Source: Schistocephalus solidus
Taxonomy: Eukaryota > Platyhelminthes > Cestoda > Diphyllobothriidea > Diphyllobothriidae
DNA: 64,000 nt
NCBI GenBank assembly: GCA_017591395.1
Contig: WEDG01005431.1
Span: 1-64,000, forward strand
Direction of reading: 5' to 3'
The stretch's first letter is position 1, and every line of letters starts with the position of its first letter. Below are positions 23,319 to 35,931 of the stretch, piece after piece. Made by a program: the position numbers and the translations under genes. A model generated the notes under the pieces. The model saw only the letters and a program-made list of their open reading frames with translations. It was not told the origin of the DNA and did not search any database.

Positions 23319-25044
23319 CGTCTGAATCTTGTAATCCATCGCATGGAGGCCGTCGAACCAGCACCTGGGGCTCTGACATACAGTCGACGTGCCCACCTCC
23401 ACTGCCCTCACTGCTCCCGCACATTCACGCACCACATGGGCCTATTCGGACACATGCGCATTCACAAAAACCTGCGGTAAACCACTGGAGGCTAAGCTAC
23501 ATCAGCGCGCACTATCTACACCAATACATCGACAACACCCTCACAATCACCACGTACCTGAGTATATCATGGTTTCCTAGAAACCGTGGCTGGGAAGGCT
23601 GCCAATCTGACGCTTACACCAGACCACGCCGTCGGCTCAGTGTATGCGCTATGTGTGTCGAGTGGCTGACCAGTGGACTGGGAGTCAGGCGGCGATGGCT
23701 GCTCCATAACTTCTGAGTTATTGAATCCTGGTGTGTGCGGTATGGGGGCCAGGTCGTGCTGTGGCGCGCGCAGATGGGTACGCAGATTCGTCAGCCAATG
23801 CGCCTACTCCCACATCAGGCAACTGACCTGCTCGGACAGTGGTATGATTGTGGGGGTGAAGGAGAGAGTGAGGTCAAGAGATCAGCGCATTTTCCTCACT
23901 AAAAAATCTGACGCGCTTGAAACTATCACGGTGCGCTAAAAGCCGTGGCTTGGAAGGTTGCCACTTGATGGGATAACTCGGACTGCATGGTCAGCCAAAT
24001 GGGTTTGTGTGGAGTGGATGACTGGCGGACTGAGAGTCAGGCTGCAATAGCTCCTGTTTAACGTGGCCTCTATGGCACTCCCACTCCATGGGATCCGATC
24101 CATGTGTAGTGATACGCCGTGGGGCGGCTCCGGCCGCGCCAGCCACCTGCGCACTCTCCCATCTTCGGTCTTCTTGACTGTGTCATGAGACCGGGCTCTA
24201 GTGGGGGAGGAGAAGAGAGTGCGGTAACGTTAAGCGCCGCGGTTGGAAGTTTGCCAACTGACAATTACACTCAGACCTTGCAGTTAGTCCAATGTGTGTT
24301 GTGTGGAGTGGCTGACTGGTGGTCTAAGAGGCAGACTGCGATGGCTCCTTCTTAACGTGACTTCTGGCAATCGCACACGTGAGATGTAAGCCATTAAACC
24401 CCCTGTTGTCTGAAATCCCAGTGCTCGTGTTTGGGGGGCCAGGTCGTGTACGTAGTACACGTAGATGAGATCACCAGCAGCTGCGCCTGCTTCCGCATCA
24501 GACAACTGACCGGCTCGGACAATGGTCATTACTGAAGGGGTGGGGGAGAGAGTGAGGTCGACATCTCACCACATGTTCCTCACGATAAGCAATCTGACGC
24601 ACTTGAAACTATCACGGTGCGCTAAAAGCCGTGGCTTGGAAGGTTGCCACATGATGAGATAACTCGGATCGCATTGTCAGCCCAATGTGTGTTTTGTGTG
24701 GAGTGGCTGACTGGCGGACTGAGAGTCAAGCTGCAACGGCTCCTTCTTAATGTGGCCTTTATGGCACTCCCACTCCGTGGAATCCGAGCCAGGTGTAGTG
24801 GCATGCCCAGGGGCGGCTCCGGCCGCGCCAGCCACCTGCGCCCTCTCCCATCTCCGGTCTTCTTGACTCTGTCTTGACACCGGGCTCAGGTGGGGGAGGA
24901 GGAGAGAGTGCGGTAGCTGCAGCACAAGGCTACTATCACTTAAAACTAAATCACGCGCAAGTCACCGTCCCTGAACCACATGGTGTGGAGCATACGATGG
25001 ACCTCGTTGAAATCGACGGTCGAACTATCGTCTGAATCTTGTAA
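23319..25044 (+). mobile_element. 5'-truncated RTE-like LINE copy with target-site duplication
   Basis: The insert starts at 23335 inside the last C2H2 finger region of the RTE-like LINE. It can be read as APGALTYSRRAHLHCPHCSR followed by TFTHHMGLFGHMRIHKNLR and a stop at 23478. The C-x2-C and H-x3-H residues are complete. The rest is a 1.55-kb 3' untranslated region made of two tandem units of about 690 bp, ending GTCGAACTATCG. The repeated sequence CGTCTGAATCTTGTAA flanks the insert at 23319-23334 and 25029-25044. It is identical in both places and marks a target-site duplication of 14-16 bp. The intact duplication suggests a fairly recent insertion. Confidence 0.85.
23583..24900 (+). repeat. 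Two tandem ~690-bp units in LINE 3' UTR
   Basis: Matching landmarks recur about 690-700 bp apart. The phrase GGGGGCCAGGTCGTG is near 23745 and 24445, and AAAAGCCGTGGCTTGGAAGG is at 23938 and 24626. The minus-strand copy at 32.8-34.3 kb shows the same doubling, with CACGACCTGG near 33373 and 34067. The LINE at 27.7-32.8 kb has a single unit. Confidence 0.75.
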
Positions 25045-27680
25045 GCAGGGCCGGGCAGATTCATTCTCAAAACTTTGCTTACGATCGTCCTCGAAATGTT
25101 TTTTTTAGTAAATATACGCTGAGCCCACTTCAGTTAGCTGTTTCCTTGATTACGTTCGGTTTTTTTTACAACGAATTTAAAACATTTCTGTGAATGACTG
25201 ACAATAAATTGCCGCAGCAGCGTTCAGATGTTACATCCATTTCACTGGTCTGTTCAAAGCTGGGAACAAGGCAAGTTTGCAATGCTGAGAATGATTTTTG
25301 TTGCAGAAGATTAGGAAGGTAAAAATTCCCATGATGACTATTGAAGTTTTTCATTTGTACACTTTGTCACCATAAAAAAGGTGTTTCCATTTATTGGCAC
25401 TCGGTTGTAGCTGAATGCTTAGGCGCGAAGTGAATTTTATTTTCAAGACTGTAATAAGTTTCTGTTCCGTTAGTACTAACACACAAACCTTTTTACTCGG
25501 CACTTCACCTTTGTGATCATTTGGAAGAGTCTATCGCACAATAATTTGCGAAAATTGACAACCACCATCGTCAAGTTGTTACAAGACTTCATCTTTATCA
25601 CGCCATTTAAAATGCACTTCTGCCAGATGCGTATTTAGCTTTATTCAAAGTTAAGGTTTGCACGCGGTCGTTCTCATCCCCACACTGAGCGTCAGGGCCG
25701 CATGTACGGGAGTGGTGGCGTCACTAGAGGGTCGGCATATCTGTCATGACCCAAAGCAACTAGAGCCGAACAAGGGGCACTGTCGTACGCTTGGGGCTTT
25801 AAAGTCCCCCAGAACCCGAGGGGAGTGAGCGCGCAGGGGGGGGGGGGGGTGTCAACCCGGGTCATGGCGGTTGGCTCGATGTATACGTCTGCCGGAGCGT
25901 GGTGGCGGTGGAGGGAGAGTAGGGGGAATACAATCTGTCAATAAAGTGGGTGTAAGTGTTTCGGTGTGTGAACTGCGCTGAAGTGCAGGTCAGTCCAGTA
26001 GCGATTATTACCGACTATTACTCCAGCACGGACGACTGACGACAATTGGCAAAACACATACATGAGCCTTCATCTAGTATTCCTTCTGTGAGAATAGTAA
26101 CTCGGTTACTAGTTGAATCCTAGTGATTGAGTGCTGGCGGGGGAGGTTATAACGCGGTTAGGCCGCTGAGGCTGTTGGATTTATAGTTCGAAAGACCATA
26201 GCAACTTTCGGAGCAAATCAATTAAACATTAAGCAAAGGAATTTACTTCAAGTTCATACTTTATTTCCCGGAGAAATAAAACAAAATCTGAATGTAAACA
26301 ACTTTCACCGACAGATATATCAAAATGTGCAGCGGCGGCGGAAACTCATAATATCGAGCCACGATCTTCAATTCTCCTCGAGGGGCATTATACCCCAGAT
26401 GACAGCAGGTTTTTAAATATTACTTTTCTCAAACAAGAAAGTTGAAGTGGATTATGAGCAAAATAGTTAGGTTGACTTTGTATAAGAAATGACAAATGGT
26501 AAGTGAAATGTTCCCGCAACATTAGATAACCCAGATAATTACAGATGATTTATCAGGTAAGACATCTGACAGTATATGAAAAACTCCATGGGTGGTTAGT
26601 CCGAAATTCCTCTGACTAAACATTCAAAACAGAGCAGGCAATGTTACAAAACTGATTGGTGGGGAACATAATCCTAATTTAATTCCCACACCGTAGAATA
26701 TTGAGCCTTGACCGAAGAAAGGTCGGTGGAAGCACAATAGCCGGACCCACAGAATATTACAAGCAAGACTAATTGTCCTAATGAAACCGTGGTAAAAGGG
26801 ATTTTCATGGGTAGGGCAGAAGGAGGAAGCAGAAAACGAAGAAGGGAAGGCTAATTACAACCCAATTACCTAATATAAATGGGCTAAGTGAAACCTAGAG
26901 GATTGAAGGTAAAGGGTAAAACTATCCCATGTATGAAGGGCAAGGGAATCTGCCTTCCTGATTGGTGTAATGGAAAGCAAACCTGAACCGGCATCAAACA
27001 GAGCTAAATGGGAAAGCAGGTGGTTGAAGGACGAAAGTTAAACACCTGAAAATGAAATCAGGGACAAGTAATCCGGAGCCAATGTTCTCAGTGGGTCTGG
27101 CTACTGTGCTTCGATCCTAACCTAGCTGCCCTTTAAGAAACTGGCTGCTTTACACGTGCTCTATCCCCATGGATTTTTTTATGTCTGTTCAAGCATAGAA
27201 CTTTGTTACAGATACTTAAAATTTGGGAACTCCTCTCTTTTCCAGGTTTAGCTTTCAACGGAAGGCGTCTATCTTCATTGAGATACCTTACCATTACCCA
27301 TATATTTGTAAGTGCAAGCAGTGTTTTCAAAAGGTTTCAGTGTGTCAACAATATTTGCCATGTCACACCGTCCGTATTACACTCCTGTTGCGACTACGCA
27401 AGCCTTGGCACCATCCTCGCATGTTCTCGAAACCAATCAACCAGCGAAATTTCGTTGCTTGGCTGCAGGTGACAAATGACGCACTGGGGACAAGTTGCCT
27501 CAAAAGCGGACACACACAACCACAACACCAACTAGCCTGAGGACACTGCTAAATGCAGCTGTGTACAGAGTCCCTTGTAAACTCTTTGCCTCAGTAAAAG
27601 CTTGTCCTAACTAATCCATCTTCCCTGACTTCTGATTTGGGAAACCTTCGTGTTGTCAACCTCACAACTTCGACAATATC
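25045..27680. other. No gene recognised; 14-G run
   Basis: About 2.6 kb between LINE copies. A run of 14 G lies at 25836-25849 and the 26.3-27.1 kb part is purine-rich. I see no domain-bearing frame on either strand. Confidence 0.5.
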
Positions 27681-27719
27681 CCTAACTAGTACCCCCTACA
27701 CCTCCTACACACATACACG

Positions 27720-30700
27720 CTATTTCGAGCGTCGTGTTTGACGATGTCCATCGTATTCTGTGCAGGGACCATGACTAGCGCTGGATTATAGTGAGAGTAG
27801 ACCTGCGATGAATCTACCAAAGTCTCTTCTACTCCCTGACTCGGCCTCGGTGTCAAGACAGAGTCAAGAAGAGAGGAGATGGCAGAGGGTGCAGGCCCAC
27901 GCAATGTGGTCCTAATCCAAACAAGAACACAGCAACAGAAGAGAGGGGTGGCTCGTATTCCAACTTAGTGGGAGCGCCACAAAGGCAACATTAAGAAGGA
28001 GCCATTGCAGCCTGACTATTAGTCCGCCAGTCAGCCACACCGCACAAAACACACATTGGGCTGACCACGCGGTCCGAGTTATCCCGTCAGTTGGCAACCT
28101 TTCAAGCCACTGCTTTTAACGCACGGTGATAGTTTCAAACACGTCAGATTGTTTATAGTGAGGAAAATGCGCTAAGCCGTCGACCTCACTCTCCTTCCCA
28201 CCTTCACAATCAGACCACCGTCCGAGCCAGTTATTTGTCTTATGTGGGAGTGGGCGCATTGGCTGACGGATCGGCTTAACCGTTTTCGCGTGCCACAGCG
28301 CGACCTGGCCACCATAACGCCCACACCAGGATTTACTTACTCAGGGTATATGGGGGAGCCATAGCCGCCTTACTCCCAATGCACTGGTCAGCCACTCGAC
28401 ACACACAGCGCATACACTGGGCCGGAGGCGTGGTCTGGTGTAAGCGTCAGATTGGCAGCCTTCCAAGCCATGGTTTTTAGGACACCGTGATTTTACCAGG
28501 TATATTATGATGATTGTGAGGGTGTTGTCTATGTATTAGTTTAGATGGTGTGCGCTGATGTGGCTTAGCCTCCGGTGGTTTACCACAGTTTGTCGTGGAG
28601 GCACATGTGTCCTAATAGGCCCATGCGGTGTGTAACTGTGTGGGAGCAGTGCGGGCATTGGAGGCGGGCGCGGCGACTGTATGTTGGAAACACAGGCACT
28701 GGTTCACCAGCCTCCATACGATATATTCGCACGTGAACGACTAGGCCGTTGTGAGAGGTAAATGTGCGGTCGCTTTGAAGACAGTTGAGGAGCGAGTCCC
28801 CATCGCTGATGGTGGTGGTGGTAGTAAAGGCAAAGGCGGTGGTGGTTGCGGTGATGAGGAAACAGGCGATGAGCATTGGGATGTCGTCTCTATGATGGTG
28901 GGAGTAATGGAATTGATGCCAGGAGTGACGGTGGTGGAGTCTGAAGGAGGTTTGGCAGAATTTTAAGTAGAAGTTGAAATTGTTGGATTGTTGATGCATT
29001 AATTTTGAAGATGTCCGACCAGGCCGATTCGCGCGCGGAAGATGCGTTGACAGCGCGGGTATGTTGGCAGGGCCTGGGCATTGGCGGTGTTGGTCCGGGG
29101 CACTGGTGACCTTCGTGCCGCTCTTTTGGCCTTGGTGGCGGCGATCCGGTTGGCCTCAAAGATTGCTGAGCCAGTCTTAACGGATCTTCTCCATTCCGGT
29201 CTATCCTGGGCGAGGTCCTCACAGGTCTCCGGGTTGATTTGCAGTTGCTTAAGCGATTTCTTCAAAGTGTCCTTGTAGCGTCATTTTTGACCTCCCTGTT
29301 GGCGAGCACCCGTAGCGACATCTCGGTTGAAAAGTCGTTTGGGTAGGCGCTCGTCGTCCATTCTTACCAGGTGTTCGGTCCATCGCAGTTGCACTTGCCT
29401 CAGCATGGCATGGATGCTGAGGATTCTGGTCCGCTCCAGGACTTCCATGTCCGGGATCCTGCCTTGCCATCTCAGCTTCAGTATTCTGCGGAGGCAGCTG
29501 AGATGGAAGTGATTCAGCTTCCTGGCTTGGTTCGAGTATAGGGTCCAGGTCTCTGCTCCGTAAAGGAGTGTCGTCAAGACGATGGCCTTGTACATCTTCA
29601 GATTGGTGTTCAGGTGAATACCGTGGCGATTCCACATGGAGGCCTGCAGCCCCACGATGGCCTGACTAGATTTGCTGATCCGTTGGGCACCCTCATAATC
29701 GATTCTCGTGTTTCGTGACAGCGTGCTTCCTAGATAAGAGAATGCTTCCGCGTTTTGAGGTGAGCATAGTTGACATTGATTCCTGGAGCATTGTATTCCA
29801 TGCTGGATGGCGGCTGGTGCATGACAACCGTTTTGGCTGTACTGATTGTTAATCCAAAATCGGCGCAGCCTGCAGTGAAGAGGTCCATACTCCTTTGCAT
29901 GTCCTCCTCCGTCGCGGTGTTAAGGGCACATTCGTCTGCGAATAGCAAGTCATGGACTGTAGTCGAAGGCACACGCGTTGAAGCCTGCATACGCCGAATG
30001 TTGAGAAGGTGCCCTTCAGTTCTATAGGCGATGCGGATCCCAGGCTGCTCATCGCGGTAGGCATCCATCAGCATAGCAGAGAACATGAGACAGAAGAGGG
30101 TGGGGGCCAGTACGCAGCCCTGCTTCACTCCGTTGGTCACTGCAAATACTTCGGATACCGTCCTGCTGTCAGTGACGCGCGCTGTCATCCCGTCATGCAA
30201 CTGACGCACCATGTGCGTGAATCGCTCAGGACAGCCGAATTTCTGCATGACTTTCCACAGTCCGTCGCGATTCACCGGGCCAAATGCTTTCGTCAGATCC
30301 ACGAAGGTAGTGTATAGGTGAGTTCGCATCTCCTGGCACTTCTCTTGTAGCTGGCGGGCGGCAAAGATCAGGTCGGTTGTTCCACGGTGTCGGCGGAGGC
30401 CACATTGGCTTTCCGGGAGCAGGCCCTGCTCTAGGTGACCGTTCAGACGATTGAGAAGGATACGGGCGAAGATCTTCCCAGCGATGTTGAGCAACGAGAT
30501 GCCTCTGTGATTATCACAGAGTTGCTGGTTCCCCTTCCGTTTGTAGAGATGGACGATGGTCGCGTCTTTGAAATCCTGAGGAACTTGTCCTTGGCGCCAC
30601 ATCTCCTGGAAGAGTGTTGTGAGTTCTGCCATCAGCCGGGGCCCACCGTGCTTGTAGACTTCCGGTGGGATTGCGTCGGATCCCGGTGCTTTACCGCTTG

Positions 30701-32778
30701 AAATCTGCTGCACGGCCCGGATGGTTTCTGATAGGGAAGGCGGCAGATCCAGGTTATTGTTCGCGTTCACTTGAGGGAGCCGGTCAATGGCAGCATCGGA
30801 GATGACTGATGAGCAAGTAAGGACAATGCTGAAGTGCTCGGGTTAGCGCTTCAGAATTTGCGATTTCTCTGTCAGCAGTGTTGTGCCGTCAGAGCTAAGC
30901 AGCCGCGCGGTCCCCTTGATACACGGGACGTAGATGGCCTTAATGGCTTTTAAAATGTTTTTTCATTTCATTGCGGTTCGCATACCCCTGGATTTCGTCA
31001 GCCTTTCGGATCATCCAGGCGTCCTGCATCTCTTGCAGCCATTGCTGTACTAGGCGGCGGCATTTGAAGAAGGCTGCTTTGGTTTCGTCAGTCTGAAGGT
31101 CCATGTAGGCTTTGTGTAGTCTATTCTTCTCCGCAAGTAAGTTACTGATGTTCTCGTCATTGTCGTCAAACCAGTCCTGGTGTTGACGGTGTGCGCGTCC
31201 GAGGACTTCGAGGGCGGTGGACTAAATGACATTGCGCAGTTGGCACCATCGTGTTTCTACGGTACCGTTAATATCTGGAGCAAGCAGGTTCTCAAGTTTC
31301 TCAGTTATTTGGTTGCTGAAATCAAAACAGTGAGCAAGTAACTTTAACAAAAGAGTATTTAACTTACCTGGCAGTCGCTTACCTTGGGGCGTTCGTCGGG
31401 GTTGCAGTCGGAGCCTCATCTGGGAGATGACGAGGCGGTGATCTGTCCAACCATCGGCATCGCGGATCACCTTGGTTACAAACACTTCCTGTCGATCTCG
31501 CCTCCGGACGAGAACATAGTCCAGCAGCTGCCAGCGCCGCGACCGAGGGTGCATCCACGTGACCTTCTCCCGCGTCGGAAGGTGGAAGAAGTTGTTAGTC
31601 AGCAGGAGACGATGTTCCGCACACGTTGGTAGAAGAAGGAGGCCATTATCGTTACAGCTTCCGAAACCGTGGGGACCCAGCACTCCCTGCCAGGCAGCGT
31701 GGTCCGTCCCGACGCGGGTGTTGAAGTCACCAAGGACAATTAATTTGTCCTCTTTGGGCACAGTCACCAGCAGGGCGTGCAGGTCCTCGTATAATTTTTC
31801 CTTCGCCGCATCAGAGCTCGTCATTGGGGGAGCGTAGGCGCTGATGATGGTGGCAAACTTGTCTCCCCGAAGAGGCAGGCGGAGGCTCATCAGGCGATCA
31901 TTGATACCTTGCGGCAGACAGGGCAGACGTCCCACGATGTAGTTCCGGATGGCAAAAGCAACACCAGTGTCGCTATGCCTTTGGCCGGCCGCTCCAGAAG
32001 AAGGTGTAGCCGGCAATTACCTCCTCCAGCTTACCCTGCTCAGAGAATCGGGTCTCACTGAGACCAGCAATATCAAACTTGTAGCGCACCAGTTCCCGAG
32101 CGACTAGCACCGTCCTCCGTTCCGGTCGGTTGCTCCTAGGATTGTCTAAAAGGGAACGAAAATTCAAGGCTGCTAGTGTGAGTGGACTCACCCGAGCAGC
32201 CTGGAGGGTATGGTGAGGGGGATGGGGACGGGGGGTATTGTTGTTTATTTGAGTGTTACGACCGCGTATTTTGAGATCTGCGAGCTGCGGCCGGCTGCAG
32301 AAAACGGAATAACCAACATTTGTTTAGGGCACATTTTCTAGCCCCTTCCTCCGCGAGGAGGCAAGCAGTGTTGTACCTAAATAGGGCTGCTCGAACATCC
32401 CAGACGGCTGCCAAACTCCACTTTGGGTCACGGGTTTGTTTTAGTGGGAGATCGACCAGAGTTAGTCTGGGCTGCCTACGGAGTTGCTGTCGCCCCCAAC
32501 GTAGGACCTTTTGAGAGTGGGGAGGTGGGAAGTTCGGAAGTCAGACATACCGGGCGTGGAGGCACACACAGCACCGGAGACCCTCAACTGGTTTAGCCCG
32601 CCGGTCATGACGGTTGCCCGGGGTGTGTCCGCTGGGAAGAACCCAACTTCGAGGAGCCACAGGTGAGAGTTGGGTTCCAGTTAGAGGCGGCCACAGGAGC
32701 ATTCATCACCTGTACGAGACAAAAAGAGCGACCAACTGATATCTCTGTGGTGCTTAACCTAACTAGTACCCCTACACA
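27720..32778 (-). mobile_element. Nearly full-length RTE-like LINE: APE endonuclease, RT, C2H2 fingers
   Basis: On the minus strand, a 5' region (32758-32200) leads to an apurinic-type endonuclease. It reads [46 protein letters not shown] (about 31740) and DGWTDHRLV (about 31450). The RT (30770-29730) shows KAPGSDAIPPEVYKHG, HRGISLLNIAGKIF, motif A FVDLTKAFGPVNRDGLW, motif B TNGVKQGCVLAPTLF and motif [11 protein letters not shown]. The C-terminal part has [20 protein letters not shown] and [15 protein letters not shown], then three C2H2 fingers (CQRIFRARIGLVGH, a damaged second, and CPHCSHTVTHRMGLLGHMCLH ending at 28580). Frameshifts near 31980, 30950, 29745 and 29285, and stops at 31222-31224 and near 30846, inactivate it. 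The 3' UTR is one 690-bp unit plus the common end. RTE-group placement is inference. Confidence 0.9.
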
Positions 32779-35700
32779 CACGACAGCTCGACCATCGTAG
32801 TCCGACGATGTCCACCGTATGCTCCATGGGATAAGTGGAGCAGGGACGGTGACTTGCGCGTGAATTAGTTTTAAGTGATAGAAGCCTTGCGCTGCAGCAA
32901 CCGCACTCTCTCCTCCTCCCCCACCTGAGCCCGGTGTCAAGACAGAGTCAAGAAGACCGGAGATGGGAGAGGGCGCAGGTGGCTGACGCGGCCGGAGCCA
33001 CCCCTGGGCGTGCCACCACACCTGGCTCGGATCCCACAGAGTGGGAGAGCCATAAAGACCACATTAAGAACTAGCCATTGCAACCTGACTCTCAGTCCGC
33101 CAGTCCGCCAGTCAGCCACTCCACACAAAACACACATTGGGCTGACCACGCGGTCCGAGTTATACCGTCAGTTGGCAACCTTCCAAGCCACGGCTTTTAG
33201 CGCACCGCGATAGTTTCAAGTGCGTCATATTGTTTATAGTGAGGAAAATACGCTGAGCTCTCGACCTCACTCCCTCCCCTACCCCCACAATCAGACCACT
33301 GTCCAAGCCGGTCAGTTGTCTGATGCGGAAGCGGGCGCAGCTGCTGGTGACCTCGTCTACGTGTACTACGTACACGACCTGGCCCCCCAAACAAAAGTAC
33401 CAGGATTTACACAACAGGGGGTTGAACGGCTTACATCTCACATGTGTGAGATAGTCAGAGGTCACGTTACGAATGAGCCATCGCAGCCTGACTCTCAAAC
33501 CACCAGTCAGCCACTCCACACAACACACATTGGACTAACTGCGAGGTCTGAGTGTAATTATCAGTTGGCAACCTTCCAACCGCGGCACTCAACGTTACCG
33601 CATTCTCTTCTGTTCATCCACCTGAGCCCGGTCTCATGACACAGCCAAGAAGACCGGAGGCAGGAGGGTGCACAGGTGGTTAACGCGATCGGAGCCGCCA
33701 CTGGGCGTATCACCACACCTGGCTCGGATCCCACAGAGTGGAAGTGCCATAAAGACCACATTAAGAAGGAGCCATTGCAGCCTGACTCTCAGTCCGCCAG
33801 TCAGCCACTCCACACAAAACACACATTGGGCTGACCACGCGGTCCAAGTTATCCCGTCAGTTGGCAACCTTCCAAGCCACGGCTTTTAGCGCACCATGAT
33901 AGTTTTAAGCGCGTCAGATTGTTTATAGTGAGGAATATGCGCTGAGCTGTCGAACTCACTCTCTCCCCAACCCCCACCATAAGACACTGTCCAAGCCGGT
34001 CAGTTGCCTGTTATGGGAGTGGGTGCATTGGCTGACGGATCGGGGTACCCGTCTTCGCGCCCCACAGCACGACCTGGCCCGCATAACGCACACACCAGGA
34101 TTCACTAACTCAGGGGATATGGAGCAGCCATCGCCGTCTGAATCCCAGTCCACTGGTCAGCCACTCGACACACACAGCACATACACTGAGCCGATGGCGT
34201 GGTCTGGTGGAAGCGTCAGATTGGCAGACTTCCCAGCCACGGTTTCTAGGAAGCCGTGATATACTCTGGTAAATGGTGATTGTGAGGGTGTTGTCGATGT
34301 ATTGGTGTAGGTAGTGTGCGCTAATGTAGCTTAGGTTCCGGTGGTTTACCAGAGGTTATCGTGGAGGCGCATGTGTCCTAATAGGCCCATGCGGTGTGTA
34401 AATGTGCGGGAGCAGTGAGGGCAGTGAAGGCGGGCGCGTCGACTGTATGTCGGAGCCCCAGGCACTGGTTCACCAGCCTCCGTGGACTTTGCAGGTGACC
34501 GACCAGGCCAATGCGTGAGTTGAAGTTGGGGGCGCACTGTGGGCAGGAGAAATCGGTAGAGGCTGGGGGGATGTCACTCATGGTAGTGGGGCTGTCAGGA
34601 GCGCAAAGAATGGCCGGAGCGGAGGGTGTGCATGATGTATCGGTGTTGTCGGCATTGTGGTGAATTCCGCTGTCATGGATGCGCATGTGACCGAATAGGC
34701 CCATGCTATGAGTGAATGCGCGAGGACAGTGAGGGCAGTGGATGCGGCGGTCTCTGCTGTGTGATGGTGTTCCAGGCACTGGCTCACCGGTCTCTGTACG
34801 ATGTATTCGCAAGTGACGGACCAGGCCGATGCGTGAGGTGAATGTGCGGTCGCATTGAGTACAGCTTAGGAGAGATTCCCTGTCGCTGATGGTGGTGGTG
34901 GTGGTGGTGGTTGCGGTGGTGGGGGTAGCAGGCGATGAGTAGATGGATGTGGTCTCTATGATGGTGGGAGTAATTGAATTGATGCCAGGAGTAAGGGTGG
35001 GAAAGTCAGAAGGAGGGTTGGCAGAATTTGACGTAGAAATTGGAATTGTCGGATTGTTGGTGCATTGCGTCCGAAGATGTCCAACCAGGCCGATTCGCGA
35101 TCGAAAGATGCGTTGGCAGCGTGGGCATATTGGCAGGGCCTGGGCATTGGCGGTGTTGGTTCGGGGCGCTGGTGACTTTCGTGCCGCTCTTTGCCCTTGG
35201 CGGCGGCGATCCGGTTGGCCTCATAGATTGCTGAACCAGTCTTCACTGATCTTCTCCATGCCGGTCTATCCTGGGCGAGTTCCTCCCAGGTTGCCGAGTT
35301 GATTTGCAGTTGCTTCAGCAATTTCTTCAAAGTGTCCTTGTAGCGTGGTTTTTGACCTCCCTGTCGGCGAGAACCCGTAGCGACATCACCGTAGAAAAGT
35401 CGTTTGGGTAGTCGCTCGTCGTCCATTCTTACCAGGTGGCCGCTCCATCGCAGTTGCACTTGCCTCAGCATGGCATGGATGTTGAGGATTCCGGTCCGCT
35501 CCGGGACTTCCGTGTCCCGTATCCTGTCTTGCCATCTCAGCTTCAGTATTCTGAGGAGGCAGCTGAGATGAAAGTGATTCAGCTTCCTGGCTTGTTTCGA
35601 GTAGACGGTCCAGGTTTCCGCTCCGTAAAGGAGTGTCGACAAGACGACGGCCTTGTACATCTTCAGTTTGGTGTTCAGGTGAATACCGTGGCGATTCCAC

Positions 35701-35931
35701 ACGGAGGCCTGCAGCCGGCCGAAGGCCTGACTAGATTTGCTGATCCGTTGGGCAACCTCGTCATCGATTCTCGTGTTGCGCGATATCGTGCTTCCTAGAT
35801 AAGCGAAGGTTTCCACGTTTTTGAGTTGAGCACCGTTGACATTGATTCGAGGAGCATTGTATTCCGCGCTGGGTGGCGGCTGGGGCATGACAACTGTTTT
35901 GGCTGTACTGATTGTTAATCTGAAATCGGCG
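32779..35931 (-). mobile_element. 5'-truncated RTE-like LINE with five C2H2 fingers
   Basis: The minus-strand copy starts after the RT catalytic core ([16 protein letters not shown]) and keeps [40 protein letters not shown] and [20 protein letters not shown] one-base loss in an A run near 35197 shifts the frame. In the restored frame five fingers can be traced: [78 protein letters not shown] and, after another shift, CPHCSRTFTHRMGLLGHMRLH. They are joined by a Thr-rich linker (GTG repeat near 34890) and by GEPVPG linkers. The 3' UTR (34345-32779) has two 690-bp units. Its 5' end joins the SINE at 35932 with no gap. Confidence 0.9.

Noticed and set aside
25836..25849. Run of 14 G as a possible G-quadruplex or regulatory site
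   Set aside because: A single homopolymer with no gene or promoter nearby; could also be an assembly-prone tract.
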